A stretch of DNA of 64,000 nucleotides from Pedobacter sp. MC2016-24 (GTDB lineage: Bacteria; Bacteroidota; Bacteroidia; Sphingobacteriales; Sphingobacteriaceae), in NCBI RefSeq assembly GCF_015223055.1, contig NZ_JADFBX010000004.1, positions 496,001 through 560,000 of the forward strand. The letters run 5' to 3'. The translations under genes were made by a program, and so were the position numbers. A model generated the notes under the pieces. The model saw nothing but the letters and a program-made list of their open reading frames with translations. It did not search any database and was not told where the DNA came from. This document shows, piece by piece, positions 7,693 to 16,457 of this stretch (positions are counted from its first letter, which is position 1; the number at the start of each line of letters is the position of its first letter).

Positions 7693-8547
7693 CTAAATCA
7701 AGGTATTCAGATTGGATTCAATGTGGGCCCTTGCCATTTTCTGGAATTCTTCCGGAGTCTGTCCGGTCTGTTTTTTGAAAAACCTGCTGAAATATGGCCT
7801 ATCGCTGAATCCTAAATCGTAAGCGATCTCCTTGATGGTAACCTCGCTATGGATGATCCTTCGCTTAGCTTCAAGAATAATCCGGTCATGGATGATCTGC
7901 GTACCAGTCTTGTCGAGTTTTTCCTTCAAAATCTGGTTAAGCCTTTTTGAACTTATTCCGAGTTTTCCTGCATAAAAATCAATATTAGTAACCGAATGGA
8001 AATTGCTTTCTAAGAGCATTAAGAACTCATAAACCCGTTTCTGATGAATGTCGTGGGAGGTAAATTCAAGCTCTTTGACAGATATCAGTTTTAGAAGGAG
8101 TACTTTTAGCAAAGCCTTCATCATGCCGTAATTGTTTTCCTTTTGATATTCATTTTCCATGATGCTATAAATACTTCCAAGTTCTTTGGATGCAGCCTCA
8201 TCAAGTCTCAAACAGGAAAATTCGCCCTGAACATTAAAAATCCGGAACAGATCCAGCAGGAAATCTTTATCCTCCTCTTCCAGCATGGAACGCTTAAAGG
8301 AGATGAGCTCACCATTTTTGCCTGCTTTATTGAGCTGATGTACCCTATAGGGTGGAATGAGGTATACCCAATCTCCTTTGATCCGGCCTACCGGATCAAA
8401 GGAGATTGGGTATACCTCATTTTTTAACCATACGATCTCAAAGAAATCCTTTCTGCCCGGATCGTTCAGATAGCTCGGCGGACAGTTATCCAGGTTACGT
8501 ATGTAGAGTACCGCCTTTTCAAGGCCCAGTGAATTTTCATCATTCAT
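7693..8547 (-). CDS. AraC-family transcriptional regulator
   Basis: A 284-residue regulator. The N-terminal part (about 1-165) is an AraC-type sensory cupin-like region (FFEIVWLKNE ... ISFDP ... YLIPPYRVHQL). The C-terminal part (about 185-278) carries the double HTH: LGISSKRLNQILKEKLDKTG and IKEIAYDLGFSDRPYFSRFFKKQTGQTPEEF. It is divergent from hxlB by 200 bases, so it is the likely regulator of the adjacent broken RuMP genes; that link is inference. Oddity: a perfect 31-bp inverted repeat (8356-8421) lies inside the coding sequence near residues 42-64. The protein still reads as normal for the family there, so the gene appears intact. Confidence 0.85.
   Translation of the reverse strand: MNDENSLGLEKAVLYIRNLDNCPPSYLNDPGRKDFFEIVWLKNEVYPISFDPVGRIKGDWVYLIPPYRVHQLNKAGKNGELISFKRSMLEEEDKDFLLDLFRIFNVQGEFSCLRLDEAASKELGSIYSIMENEYQKENNYGMMKALLKVLLLKLISVKELEFTSHDIHQKRVYEFLMLLESNFHSVTNIDFYAGKLGISSKRLNQILKEKLDKTGTQIIHDRIILEAKRRIIHSEVTIKEIAYDLGFSDRPYFSRFFKKQTGQTPEEFQKMARAHIESNLNTLI
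8356..8421. repeat. Perfect 31-bp inverted repeat with 4-base loop inside the AraC gene
   Basis: Bases 8356-8386 are the exact reverse complement of 8391-8421, with CCTA between. Because the arms are coding, nearly the same peptide is specified on both strands: EVYPISFDP..RIKGDWVYLI is read on the minus strand in frame, and a matching peptide appears on the plus strand. A perfect match of this length within a conserved protein region will not arise by chance; quasi-palindrome correction by template switching is the simplest explanation. In RNA it would form a very stable hairpin. Confidence 0.95.
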
Positions 8548-8746
8548 ATTGCAAAGATATGTTGTTCCAATAATTCTGATTGGATAAATGGATAATTATG
8601 GTGGACAATTCGGAAATTAATAATTAATTGAGATCTAAATATGACTTTTCATCTACTCAATTTCCAGATAGTACCACTAAATGCGCTGTTTGTGTAACGA
8701 TCAGACCCATGTCTGAGCCTACCTTTGGATAAGTAAAAATAACCAT

Positions 8747-9227
8747 ATGAACACAGAGGGAATAGCGCTTGAAAGCTTGGACTTTCAGCGAATGAATTGG
8801 GAGCTGCAGATGAATCTGGATTTAGTGCTTGAAGAAAATCTGAAGCTGGCAAAAAAGATAGATATCGAAAACCTCATCCCGCTAATCGACTCCATTCGGC
8901 ACCTGGACAGGATCTTTTTGATAGCCGCGGGGAGGTCTGGCTTTGCGCTGAGGAGTGCAGCAATGCGTTTGATGCATCTTGGACTCACAGTCTTTTTTGT
9001 GGGCGACACCACCACCCCAGCAATCAAAAAAAATGACCTGCTTATTGTGGCCTCGGGATCCGGAACCACCGCATCAATGGTAAGGGCTGGGCAAATCGAA
9101 ACAATATGCAGGTAGTCTGTTTGAGCAATTCCTGTTCCTTTTAATGGATGCGGTTTTCCAGTCGTTATGGAAAATGGACGGATCTCCGGCAGAAGTGCTT
9201 TGGGAACAACATGCAAACCTTGAATAA
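8747..9227 (+). pseudogene. hxlB: Broken 6-phospho-3-hexuloisomerase
   Basis: The N-terminal 112 or so residues are a good SIS-domain 6-phospho-3-hexuloisomerase (LIAAGRSGFALRSAAMRLMH, FVGDTTTPAIKKNDLLIVAS, GSGTTASMV). Near 9085 the sequence jumps out of frame and stops at 9115. The proper C-terminus continues in another frame (GKSKQYAGSLFEQFLFLLMD ... SPAEVLWEQHANLE) to a TAA at 9225-9227. About 50 codons are missing relative to the usual 185-200 residue enzyme, so an internal deletion with frameshift inactivated the gene. The intact enzyme isomerises 3-hexulose-6-phosphate to fructose-6-phosphate in the ribulose monophosphate route of formaldehyde fixation. Confidence 0.85.
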
Positions 9228-9264
9228 TAATAGAATTAAATATCAAATTATAAATCATACAATC

Positions 9265-9897
9265 ATGGCAAAATTACAAGTAGCAATAGATTTATTAACG
9301 ACAGAAGAAGCATTGGCATTGGCAGCGAAAGTTGCTCCATATGTGGATATTATAGAATTGGGAACGCCTTTAATCAAAAATATGGGTTCAACGGTGATTA
9401 CAGCGATGAAAAATGCACATCCGGATAAACTGGTGTTTGCAGATTTAAAAACTGCTGATGCAGGTGAGCTTGAAGCAGATATTGCTTTCAAAGCTGGAGC
9501 TGATTTAGTGACGGTAATGGGTGCGGCCGGAAATGCAACCATCATTGGCGCAGTTAAAGCAGCAAAGGCTCATGGTAAAGGTGTGGTCGTAGATACCATT
9601 GGTTATCCTGACCGCGTGAAAAGAGCGCAAGAGGTAACTGAATTGGGCATCGAATTTGTTGAGCTTCATGCAGGGCTGGATGAGCAATGGACTGCTGGTT
9701 ACTCGATCTAGGTATTGATCGATGAGGCTGCGAGAGCTGGTGTACCGGTTTCCATTGCTGGTGGGGTAAATATCGATAACGTAGCAGCAGTAATCAAAGC
9801 TGGTGCTCAGGTAGCAGTTGTGGGCGCAGCAATTTACGGTGCTGAAGACCCGGCTGCAGCAGCCAAAGCACTTCGTGAGGCAATTGATGCCGCATAA
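9265..9897 (+). pseudogene. hxlA: 3-hexulose-6-phosphate synthase interrupted by an in-frame amber codon
   Basis: The frame from ATG 9265 encodes a near full-length (about 210 residues) 3-hexulose-6-phosphate synthase of the OMP decarboxylase superfamily: LQVAIDLLTTEEAL, DIIELGTPLIKNMG, VFADLKTADAGELEADIAF, GVVVDTIGYPD and, late, VPVSIAGGVNIDNVAAVIKAGAQVAVVGAAIYGA. A TAG at 9709-9711 (after AGYSI, before VLIDEAARAG) cuts it at residue 148, while the frame on both sides is otherwise intact; a CAG-to-TAG change would explain it. The phosphate-binding C-terminus would be lost unless the codon is read through. The enzyme condenses formaldehyde with ribulose-5-phosphate. It follows hxlB by 37 bases and is followed by a terminator. 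Confidence 0.88.
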
Positions 9898-9911
9898 GGT
9901 TTATTATAATC

Positions 9912-9941
9912 AAAAAAAGAGCTCTTTGGAGCTCTTTTTTT
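9912..9941 (+). terminator. Rho-independent terminator after hxlA
   Basis: AAAAAAAGAGCTC and GAGCTCTTTTTTT form a perfect 13-bp stem with a TTTG loop, 14 bases after the hxlA stop. It marks the end of the former hxlBA operon. Confidence 0.9.
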
Positions 9942-10083
9942 GATTGTCGTAGGTCTGTTGCAGTTGTTTTCCTGATCTCTACGATGATTTTTTCTTTCAT
10001 TCGGACTTATCCAATTAAACTTTCAATATTTGCGAGGTAAACAAAAACCTTTCAGGTTGAATTGACTGCTTAGAAAAACGGGT

Positions 10084-11181
10084 ATGGAGAATCTGCAAAA
10101 ATTTATTCTGGTGTTGTTATATGGTAGCCTGATCCTGCAATCGTTCATTGTTTTGGTGAATCCAATGAACGTCAATAAAAAAGCCAATTTGTTTTTCGGC
10201 CTGTTTCTATTCTTCTGGTCTACCTATTGGATTTTAGACATACTCGCGATATGTATGCTGCCAGTCACCGAGCCCGCCGCTAAATTTGTTTATTTCCTGC
10301 AAATATTTACCCCCATCTTGCTGTATTCAAGTGTGGTACTTTTTATAAACCCGAATCGCAGGTTTAAAAAAGTCGATTTGTGCTGTTGTGTGATTCCACT
10401 TGTTTATTTGGTCTTGCTCCTGATTTTCTGGGACAATGAGGGTTATCGTAAATTGGCTTTGTTTATGAATATTTCTCAGAATTTGCTGTACCTGAGCTTC
10501 ATCTATTATAAAATACGCAAGCACCAGAAAAGAATTGAAACCATATCCTCCAATACCGAGATCAACCTGCAATGGTTGATCAAGCTGACCTTCTTACTGT
10601 TGATCACCATTACGATTACCGTAGGCTATGAACTCTATAACATCTTCATCCAAAAAACTAAAGATAATTTTCTGATGGATCTGTTATTTCTTTTCATTGT
10701 ATACATCACCACTTATTATACGTTGAGACAGAAAGAAATCTATCCGCTGGATGAACAGCAAAGAAAAGAGCTTTTAGCAGTTGAATTGGAAGAAGAAGTG
10801 GCCGGGGAAAAGAAAAAACTGCTAACGGATGTCGAATTTGAAGCATTTAAACAGAAGCTGCTTGTCCTTATGGAAACCGAAAAACCTTACCTGGATGGGG
10901 AATTGAACCTGATCAAACTGGCAAACCAAATGAGCATGAACCCACATCAGCTTTCTTACCTCATCAATAACGGTTTTAACGGAAACTTCTTCCAGTTTGT
11001 GAATAAATATAGAGTGGAACGCGCCAAAGCACTTTTATTGGATGAGCAAGAGAACAAGTTCTCTTTAGTTGGCATTGCCTATGAAGCTGGTTTCAATTCC
11101 AAAACCTCTTTTAACACGATTTTCAAAAAAGTAACCCATCAAACTCCTTCCGAGTTTCGAAAAAAGCATTCGACTTTATAA
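10084..11181 (+). CDS. Membrane-anchored AraC-family regulator
   Basis: A 365-residue protein. Residues 1-215 contain several hydrophobic helices (QKFILVLLYGSLILQSFIVL, ANLFFGLFLFFWSTYWILDI, FTPILLYSSVVLF, CCVIPLVYLVLLLIFW, WLIKLTFLLLITITITVGY, LLFLFIVYITTYYTL). Residues about 262-362 are an AraC double HTH (LIKLANQMSMNPHQLSYLIN; FSLVGIAYEAGFNSKTSFNT; TPSEFRKKH). This layout (membrane sensor plus cytosolic AraC output) is common in Bacteroidetes. The signal sensed is unknown. It stands alone, 187 bases after the hxlA remnant and transcribed in the same direction. Confidence 0.85.
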   Translation: MENLQKFILVLLYGSLILQSFIVLVNPMNVNKKANLFFGLFLFFWSTYWILDILAICMLPVTEPAAKFVYFLQIFTPILLYSSVVLFINPNRRFKKVDLCCCVIPLVYLVLLLIFWDNEGYRKLALFMNISQNLLYLSFIYYKIRKHQKRIETISSNTEINLQWLIKLTFLLLITITITVGYELYNIFIQKTKDNFLMDLLFLFIVYITTYYTLRQKEIYPLDEQQRKELLAVELEEEVAGEKKKLLTDVEFEAFKQKLLVLMETEKPYLDGELNLIKLANQMSMNPHQLSYLINNGFNGNFFQFVNKYRVERAKALLLDEQENKFSLVGIAYEAGFNSKTSFNTIFKKVTHQTPSEFRKKHSTL

Positions 11182-11313
11182 GTTCGAATACGTGATTTTG
11201 CCTAATTAGTTGATTTTTAGCAGTTAAAAATTCACTATAGAAAAGGGTTCGACTCTATAACCTGGAACTTTCAGGCCATTTGCAGCCCATATTTTTGTCT
11301 CAAACTTATTTTT

Positions 11314-12492
11314 ATGGACAAGAATATCATCAGGCAAATGGTTCTGCATGAAGTTAGCAACAGGGCGGATGCATCTTTGTTTCTGGATCTGCCGAATCGG
11401 ATTCACAGATCAAATTCGCAGTACATCCAACCTTTGAACAAGGACATAGCAGCTGTTTTTGACGAAAAGAAAAACAAATTCTTCCAACATGGTAAATGTT
11501 CGCGCTGGTTGCTTTTTGATGAAAATAAAACTGTAATAGGTAGAATTGCAGCTTTTATCAATCACAACTATGCGCAGGATCAGCCCACAGGAGGGATCGG
11601 TTTTTTCGAGTGCATTGACAATACCCATGCGGCAAATTTTATGTTCGATGAATGCAAGCGCTGGTTGCAACGAGAAGGAATGCAGGCGATGGACGGGCCA
11701 ATTAATTTTGGAGAACGGGTCAATTGGTGGGGCTTATTGATGGAGGGTTTTGATGCGCCATTGTACGGGATGAACTATCATCCACCTTATTATCAGCGGT
11801 TGTTTGAGCAGTATGGCTTTAAAGTGTATTTTTATCAGGATTGTTATAGTATGAACCTGGCGCAGACACTTCCTGAAAAGTTTTATAGGATCAAAGATAA
11901 GATTGAATCTGATGATGGGTACCGGGTGATTCCATTTTGCAAGAGCAGGTTAGAACAGTTTGCTCTGGATTTTACCAGCATTTACAACAAGTCCTGGGAG
12001 ATTCATGGAGAAGGAAAGACCATGGAAGAAAATGAAGCCATAAAATTGTTTAGCGAAATGAAGGCCGTTATCGATGAAAAAGCGATCTGGTTTGCTTACC
12101 ATCATGATCAGCCTATTGCCTGTTGGCTGAACCTGCCGGATCTCAACTACCATTTTAAAGCACTAAAGGGAAAATTTAGCCTGGTTCACATATTGAGATT
12201 TTTATGGTTGAAGAAATTTCGGCCAAATCCTAAGTTGGTGGGTATTTTGTTCGGCGTCATTCCTGAATACCAAACCAAGGGAATAGATGCCTTTATGGTG
12301 GTCAGTGCACTATCCGTTCTTAAATCTCAAACCCAATATAGCCATTATGAAATGCAGTGGATTGGGGACTTCAATCCTAAGATGATCAATTTCGCCAAAA
12401 ATATGGGCGCAGCACGGACGCGTCGGCTAGCGACTTACCGTTATCTGTTTGATCAGAACCAGATCTTTCACAGACACAGAATGCTCGGATAA
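11314..12492 (+). CDS. GNAT-fold N-acetyltransferase-like protein (YghO-like)
   Basis: A 392-residue protein resembling the large GNAT-like proteins of the YghO type. Features are a DLPNRIHRSNSQYIQPL N-terminus, GRIAAFINHNYAQ, the strongly conserved MDGPINFGERVNWWGLLMEG segment (about residues 129-148), YYQRLFEQYGFKVYFYQDCY, and a C-terminal FGVIPEYQTKGIDAFMVVSA strand-helix typical of acetyl-CoA binding in GNAT folds. Substrate is unknown. The start at 11314 (MDKNIIRQMVLHEV) fits the family N-terminus. The gene sits alone after the AraC regulator; no operon signal is visible. Confidence 0.7.
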   Translation: MDKNIIRQMVLHEVSNRADASLFLDLPNRIHRSNSQYIQPLNKDIAAVFDEKKNKFFQHGKCSRWLLFDENKTVIGRIAAFINHNYAQDQPTGGIGFFECIDNTHAANFMFDECKRWLQREGMQAMDGPINFGERVNWWGLLMEGFDAPLYGMNYHPPYYQRLFEQYGFKVYFYQDCYSMNLAQTLPEKFYRIKDKIESDDGYRVIPFCKSRLEQFALDFTSIYNKSWEIHGEGKTMEENEAIKLFSEMKAVIDEKAIWFAYHHDQPIACWLNLPDLNYHFKALKGKFSLVHILRFLWLKKFRPNPKLVGILFGVIPEYQTKGIDAFMVVSALSVLKSQTQYSHYEMQWIGDFNPKMINFAKNMGAARTRRLATYRYLFDQNQIFHRHRMLG

Positions 12493-12525
12493 ATTTTTTC
12501 TAACACTCAAAATGCGAACTGAAAA

Positions 12526-12760
12526 ATGAAAAATCTAATATTAACAATTACACTCGCCTTGTTGGCCACATCAGGAGCACAGGCACAATTAAACGATTCT
12601 CTGGTAGCTTGTAGCAGAAACATCAGCTTGCTGGTGGTCAGAAAAGATAAGGCTAACTTTTCACCTGTTGGAAAGGCTGATTTTATGGAGGATGTTGATT
12701 ATTTCATATTATCACTACGGTTCTGATGTTGTAATCGTTAATTTCAATGATGTCGTATAA
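12526..12760 (+). pseudogene. Small secreted protein gene, probably frameshifted
   Basis: From ATG 12526 there is a clear signal peptide (MKNLILTITLALLATSGAQA) and a short mature part (LNDSLVACSRNISLLVVRKDKANFSPVGKADF), stopping at 12726. In the next frame the sequence continues as plausible coding (YYHYGSDVVIVNFNDVV) to a TAA at 12758-12760. A one-base insertion or deletion around 12695-12705 would join the two. It may be a recent frameshift or a sequencing error; alternatively the 66-residue product is real. I do not recognise the family. Confidence 0.45.
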
Positions 12761-12857
12761 GAAAAGTTTTATTACGCACCCCCCCAAAACTAAAATTTAG
12801 TTGTCTATAGATTTAGGATCTGTAATTGATCAATAAAAAAGAAAAACAAAGACAATT

Positions 12858-14246
12858 ATGAAAACGACAATTTTCGTCATTCTGGCGCTATGTAATGTAG
12901 CTTCACTTAATGCCCAGCAAATGATTATTCAAACTCCTGAAGTACGTACTTTAAGAGAAATGAACGACCCTGTCAAACTGCAGCAAAAGTTAAGGGATTT
13001 AGGGGACGCTGGAACAGAAATGGATTATGCTACTTTATATACATACTATCAAGTTACGAATCCTCGATTAGCGGATTCAGTGGCACTTGTTGCAATAAGC
13101 AAATACCCGAAGGGCTATGTCGCCCTAAATAGAGCATCCAGAAAACTGATGGTAGAGGACCTTGCTCAACAGGAAAAAGCATTAGAGGAGATGAGGAAGG
13201 AGTTTCCCCATCAAGACTTAAGTGTTTTTTATATGCGTACCGTGAGAAGCTTTTTGGAAAAGAAAAATGCTGGAGGCGCACTTAAATACCTAAAACTCAC
13301 CACAGGGAAAACAAAGTCGGAGGCTTTACCGTATGTGATTGGCAGCGCTTTAATGCTCGATGCAAACGCAACATCTGCATATTTGGATAGTGAGTTGCAA
13401 CAGACCAAATATTCTGAAGCCGAAAGGATGGATTTGTTGTATCTGCAAAGTCAGGTATTGAGTAAAATTGGTAATCACCAGAAAGCGTTTCAATCTATCC
13501 AAACGTATTATGATTATACTTTAAGAAAGTCACCGCAATTGACGGCGTTTTATTATCAGTTGATGAGTAGGGCTGGGAGATCCGCGGAGGCATTTTCATA
13601 TTTAGAGGCCGCGTTTCTTCAAAACGTAGGCGGTGAAGTACTAAAAGAAGAATTAATTGCTGCTTATAAAAATATCAATCCTGGTAAAGATGTAAGTTTA
13701 TATATCACAGGTTTAAATAAAAAGCTGAATGACAGCAAAGTGCATGAGTTGGAAAAGGAAATGATTAGTGAAAAAGCGCCGGAATTCTCGGTGCTGGATG
13801 CGAATGGAAGAAAAGTGTCCTTGACAGATTTTAAGGGTAAGACGATTGTATTGGACTTCTGGGCAACATGGTGTGGCCCGTGTAAAAGGGCATTACCTGG
13901 CATGCAGGCAACAGTAGAGAAATATAAGGATGATCCTGAAGTTAAGTTCTTATTTATCCATACGTGGGAAAAGAAAAGTAAGGAAGTAGATCCGACGGCT
14001 GCAGCCAAAAAATATTTTGAAACCAATAATTACGGCAACTTACCACTGTATATGGATTTGGAAGATGTCAATAAAGTGAACCCTGCGGTCAGTGCATTTA
14101 AAGTTACAGGCATTCCAGCTAAGTTCGTGATCGACGGTAAGGGTAACATTCGCTTTAAAAAGGAAGGTGCAGGAACAGATATAGGCGAAACAGTTTTTGA
14201 ACTTTCTGCGATGATTGAATTGGCTAAACGCGGCATAGAAAAATAG
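12858..14246 (+). CDS. Exported TlpA/thioredoxin-like protein
   Basis: A 462-residue protein with an N-terminal signal peptide (IFVILALCNVASLNA-QQ), a helical repeat-like region to about residue 300, and a C-terminal TlpA/AhpC-TSA thioredoxin domain (APEFSVLDANGRKVSLTDFKG ... FWATWCGPCKRALPG). The redox pair is C339 and C342 in WCGPC, and a cis-Pro is present near VTGIPAKFVIDG. Such proteins are periplasmic thiol-disulfide reductases; the family is expanded in Bacteroidetes and specific partners are unknown. A run of AT-rich sequence with CCCCCC just upstream (12780) separates it from the small secreted gene. Confidence 0.85.
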   Translation: MKTTIFVILALCNVASLNAQQMIIQTPEVRTLREMNDPVKLQQKLRDLGDAGTEMDYATLYTYYQVTNPRLADSVALVAISKYPKGYVALNRASRKLMVEDLAQQEKALEEMRKEFPHQDLSVFYMRTVRSFLEKKNAGGALKYLKLTTGKTKSEALPYVIGSALMLDANATSAYLDSELQQTKYSEAERMDLLYLQSQVLSKIGNHQKAFQSIQTYYDYTLRKSPQLTAFYYQLMSRAGRSAEAFSYLEAAFLQNVGGEVLKEELIAAYKNINPGKDVSLYITGLNKKLNDSKVHELEKEMISEKAPEFSVLDANGRKVSLTDFKGKTIVLDFWATWCGPCKRALPGMQATVEKYKDDPEVKFLFIHTWEKKSKEVDPTAAAKKYFETNNYGNLPLYMDLEDVNKVNPAVSAFKVTGIPAKFVIDGKGNIRFKKEGAGTDIGETVFELSAMIELAKRGIEK

Positions 14247-14363
14247 AATCAACTCTGCTGCATGCTCGGAGATCATTGTATTACGAATACCTTTCTTCCT
14301 AAATAAAAATATAATTTTCCCGCACATGCGAAATTTGTATATTTGAATAAACTGGAAGAATAA

Positions 14364-14996
14364 ATGGCTAGAAAGACATATCAGGGAGCATCCAATGACA
14401 AGGGCCGGTCAATCCAAAAACTTATAGATGCTGTTGGAACGATCATTAAGTCTAAGGGTTACACAGGATTGACCGCAACCAATATTGCCAGTGCTGCCGG
14501 ATTAAACAGGAAGCTGATTACCCTTTATTTTGGTACAGTAGAGCACCTGATTGAGACCTATGTCCGGGGCAAAGATTATTGGCTGGCCGCTTCGGGAGCA
14601 GCAGCTGGACTGATTAAAGACAACAAAGGGGAAAATACAAAAGAGATCTTAGAAGATCTGTTGCATAACCAGCTGGAACATCTTTTCAGTGATCAGGAAA
14701 TGCAAAAAATAATCCTTTGGCAGATCAGTGAAAGCACCAGAATAATGAAAGAAGTCTCTGAAGAAAGAGAAGTGCTTAGCCAACACTTTTTTGCCCGTTC
14801 TGATCAGGAACTGAAGGGAAAAGACATTGATCTCAGGGCGGTATCGGCATTGTTGGTTGCAGGTATTTATTACCTGGTACTCCATGCCAAATCAACCGAT
14901 ACGCTGTTCTGCGAAATTGATCTTAAAACGACCGGGGGAATGGTCAGGATAAAGAAAGCAATCAGTTTAATATTAAACAATACCTATAACAATTAA
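14364..14996 (+). CDS. TetR-family transcriptional regulator
   Basis: A 210-residue regulator with an N-terminal TetR HTH (IQKLIDAVGTIIKSKGYTGL, then TATNIASAAGLNRKLITLYF, about residues 17-62) and an all-helical ligand domain. The recognition helix N-R-K-L-I-T-L-Y-F follows the family pattern. A TATATTTG sequence at 14338-14345 resembles the Bacteroidetes -7 element close to the start. The next gene, a lipoprotein 179 bases downstream, may be a target, but there is no direct evidence. The ligand is unknown. Confidence 0.8.
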   Translation: MARKTYQGASNDKGRSIQKLIDAVGTIIKSKGYTGLTATNIASAAGLNRKLITLYFGTVEHLIETYVRGKDYWLAASGAAAGLIKDNKGENTKEILEDLLHNQLEHLFSDQEMQKIILWQISESTRIMKEVSEEREVLSQHFFARSDQELKGKDIDLRAVSALLVAGIYYLVLHAKSTDTLFCEIDLKTTGGMVRIKKAISLILNNTYNN

Positions 14997-15174
14997 CCGA
15001 CAGACGAATAAAACAAGTATATATGAAAAAGTCAGTCAAATATCTTTTGAGCTTAACAGTTTTAAAGAAGTAAGGAATACATTCATCAAGCCTTTCAAAA
15101 GGCTGATTTTAGAAAACAACCACTAAACACATCAGCTACAAAATAGAAAATCGATTTAAAATTTAGAAACAGAC

Positions 15175-16077
15175 ATGAAACTTTTACCTTGCTCATCATT
15201 TCATTATTTACGTTTAACATTAGCTTTAAGCCTCTTTTCACTAATCACTATATCCTGTAAAAAAGAAAAGCAGTTGGAGATCAAAGACCTGAAATTCGGT
15301 TTATATACCTATTACGTACCTAAAGGAAACGAAATATCATTGTACATCCAAAGCGGAAACCAAAAATATGCTGTTAAAGCAGCGGATCAAAGCCTGATCG
15401 AAACAACTGTTAAGGATACGGACTGGCCGGCGGGATACATTTACGTTAAAGGGCTAAAAAAAGGAAGCACACAAGTTACGGTTAAAGATGAAGTGAGCGG
15501 ACAGGAAGCGCTCCTGAATATCCATGTAGTAGACCCCTTTTTTGTGATGAAAGTTACCGATCTTATCCCTGGAATACTTGGACCAAAATCTTTAAGCAAT
15601 TTCAATTCAATCAGGGAAAAATTGAAGACCGAACCTAAGTATAACTCCGATTTCTTTAGAAATGGTGAAATTGTGATCTTGCGTCGCAATCCAGAACAGC
15701 AATTCCTGGTTTTCAGAAATGAAGGGGATTTAGAGAAAGGTGTCATATACAAATCCGGAAACTACAATCTGGATCTTACGGGCAACAGTTCCAGCAAATT
15801 GGCATTTACCTTTGATGACAGCAATAAAACAATCGAATTTCTGATCCATCCCGAAACCACGAGCTATTCGATACTGCTTGATTTCTCAAAAAACAAGCTT
15901 GCGGGACCTGCACAATTCAATCCTCAAAACCCTTATCCCTATGTCTACCTGGCTAAGGATTTCACAAAGGAGTTTCAGGTAACCGATCCAGATCTTGAAC
16001 GTGTGGAATTAAGTCAGGGAATGTCTACCTACCCATACTTTCTTCCAATGAAGATCGCTGAAGGCATTTTGAAATAG
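15175..16077 (+). CDS. Predicted lipoprotein, unknown function
   Basis: A 300-residue protein with a lipoprotein signal: hydrophobic LRLTLALSLFSLITISC then KKEKQ, Cys about residue 28. Residues about 35-115 look like a beta-sandwich (YVPKGNEISLYIQSGNQKYA ... VKGLKKGSTQVTVKDEVSGQ), reminiscent of bacterial Ig-like (BIG2) domains with a STQVTVKD ending. The rest is beta-rich and unrecognised. Charged residues directly after the Cys are common in exported Bacteroidetes lipoproteins. It follows the TetR gene and ends in a strong terminator; between them (14997-15174) only a 16-codon ATG frame is visible. Confidence 0.6.
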   Translation: MKLLPCSSFHYLRLTLALSLFSLITISCKKEKQLEIKDLKFGLYTYYVPKGNEISLYIQSGNQKYAVKAADQSLIETTVKDTDWPAGYIYVKGLKKGSTQVTVKDEVSGQEALLNIHVVDPFFVMKVTDLIPGILGPKSLSNFNSIREKLKTEPKYNSDFFRNGEIVILRRNPEQQFLVFRNEGDLEKGVIYKSGNYNLDLTGNSSSKLAFTFDDSNKTIEFLIHPETTSYSILLDFSKNKLAGPAQFNPQNPYPYVYLAKDFTKEFQVTDPDLERVELSQGMSTYPYFLPMKIAEGILK

Positions 16078-16094
16078 TATAGGTCATTGATTTG

Positions 16095-16139
16095 GCAATA
16101 AAAAAACAGCATAAGGGACATATGCTGTTTTTTTATTGC
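16095..16139 (+). terminator. Strong hairpin terminator after the lipoprotein gene
   Basis: About 19 bp of perfect inverted repeat (GCAATAAAAAAACAGCATA with TATGCTGTTTTTTTATTGC) around a 7-base loop, beginning 18 bases after the stop codon at 16077. Confidence 0.9.
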
Positions 16140-16202
16140 TAAAGTTACGAACCATATCAAACTAAAAATAATGAGCATCGTGTTGATTGTCATTTTTTTT
16201 GG

Positions 16203-16245
16203 TGATTTTGGTCATGGGTTATGCAAAAGATATTCATAAACTTTG
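16203..16245 (+). promoter_or_regulatory. Crp/Fnr-like box and -7 element upstream of the Usp cluster
   Basis: TGATTTTGGTCA (16203-16214) is a near-palindrome of the TGAT-N4-ATCA kind. AAACTTTG (16238-16245) resembles the Bacteroidetes -7 TAnnTTTG. The same arrangement recurs at 20899-20940 with one base different spacing, and the two also share TGTTGAyTGTCAT just upstream. If transcription starts a few bases after the -7, the box centre lies near -41, the usual class II activator position. The rest of 16140-16457 shows no gene. Confidence 0.5.
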
Positions 16246-16457
16246 TTATAGAATATTATCCATTTTTATAATAGACTAGGAAAATTACAGTCATGAAAAT
16301 GGATGGTCGGAAGAAAAGTATGAGGTCTTTACATCAGGCTATGGGTAATTACCTTCCAAATATACCAGCAGAATAAGGCATTTGAACGCTATCGCCCTGA
16401 CCACAGCTGAATGCAAAAAAGTCGGACAAAAAACGTAAAATCTTAAAATAAATAGTG

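Noticed and set aside
8701..8727. TCAGAC-CCAT-GTCTGA palindrome and TACCTTTG before hxlB as promoter
   Set aside because: The -33 candidate spacing (27 bases) does not fit the Bacteroidetes consensus, so I could not support a promoter call.
15094..15109. AGCCTTT-CA-AAAGGCT hairpin before the lipoprotein gene as a terminator
   Set aside because: The loop would be only two bases and no T-run follows.
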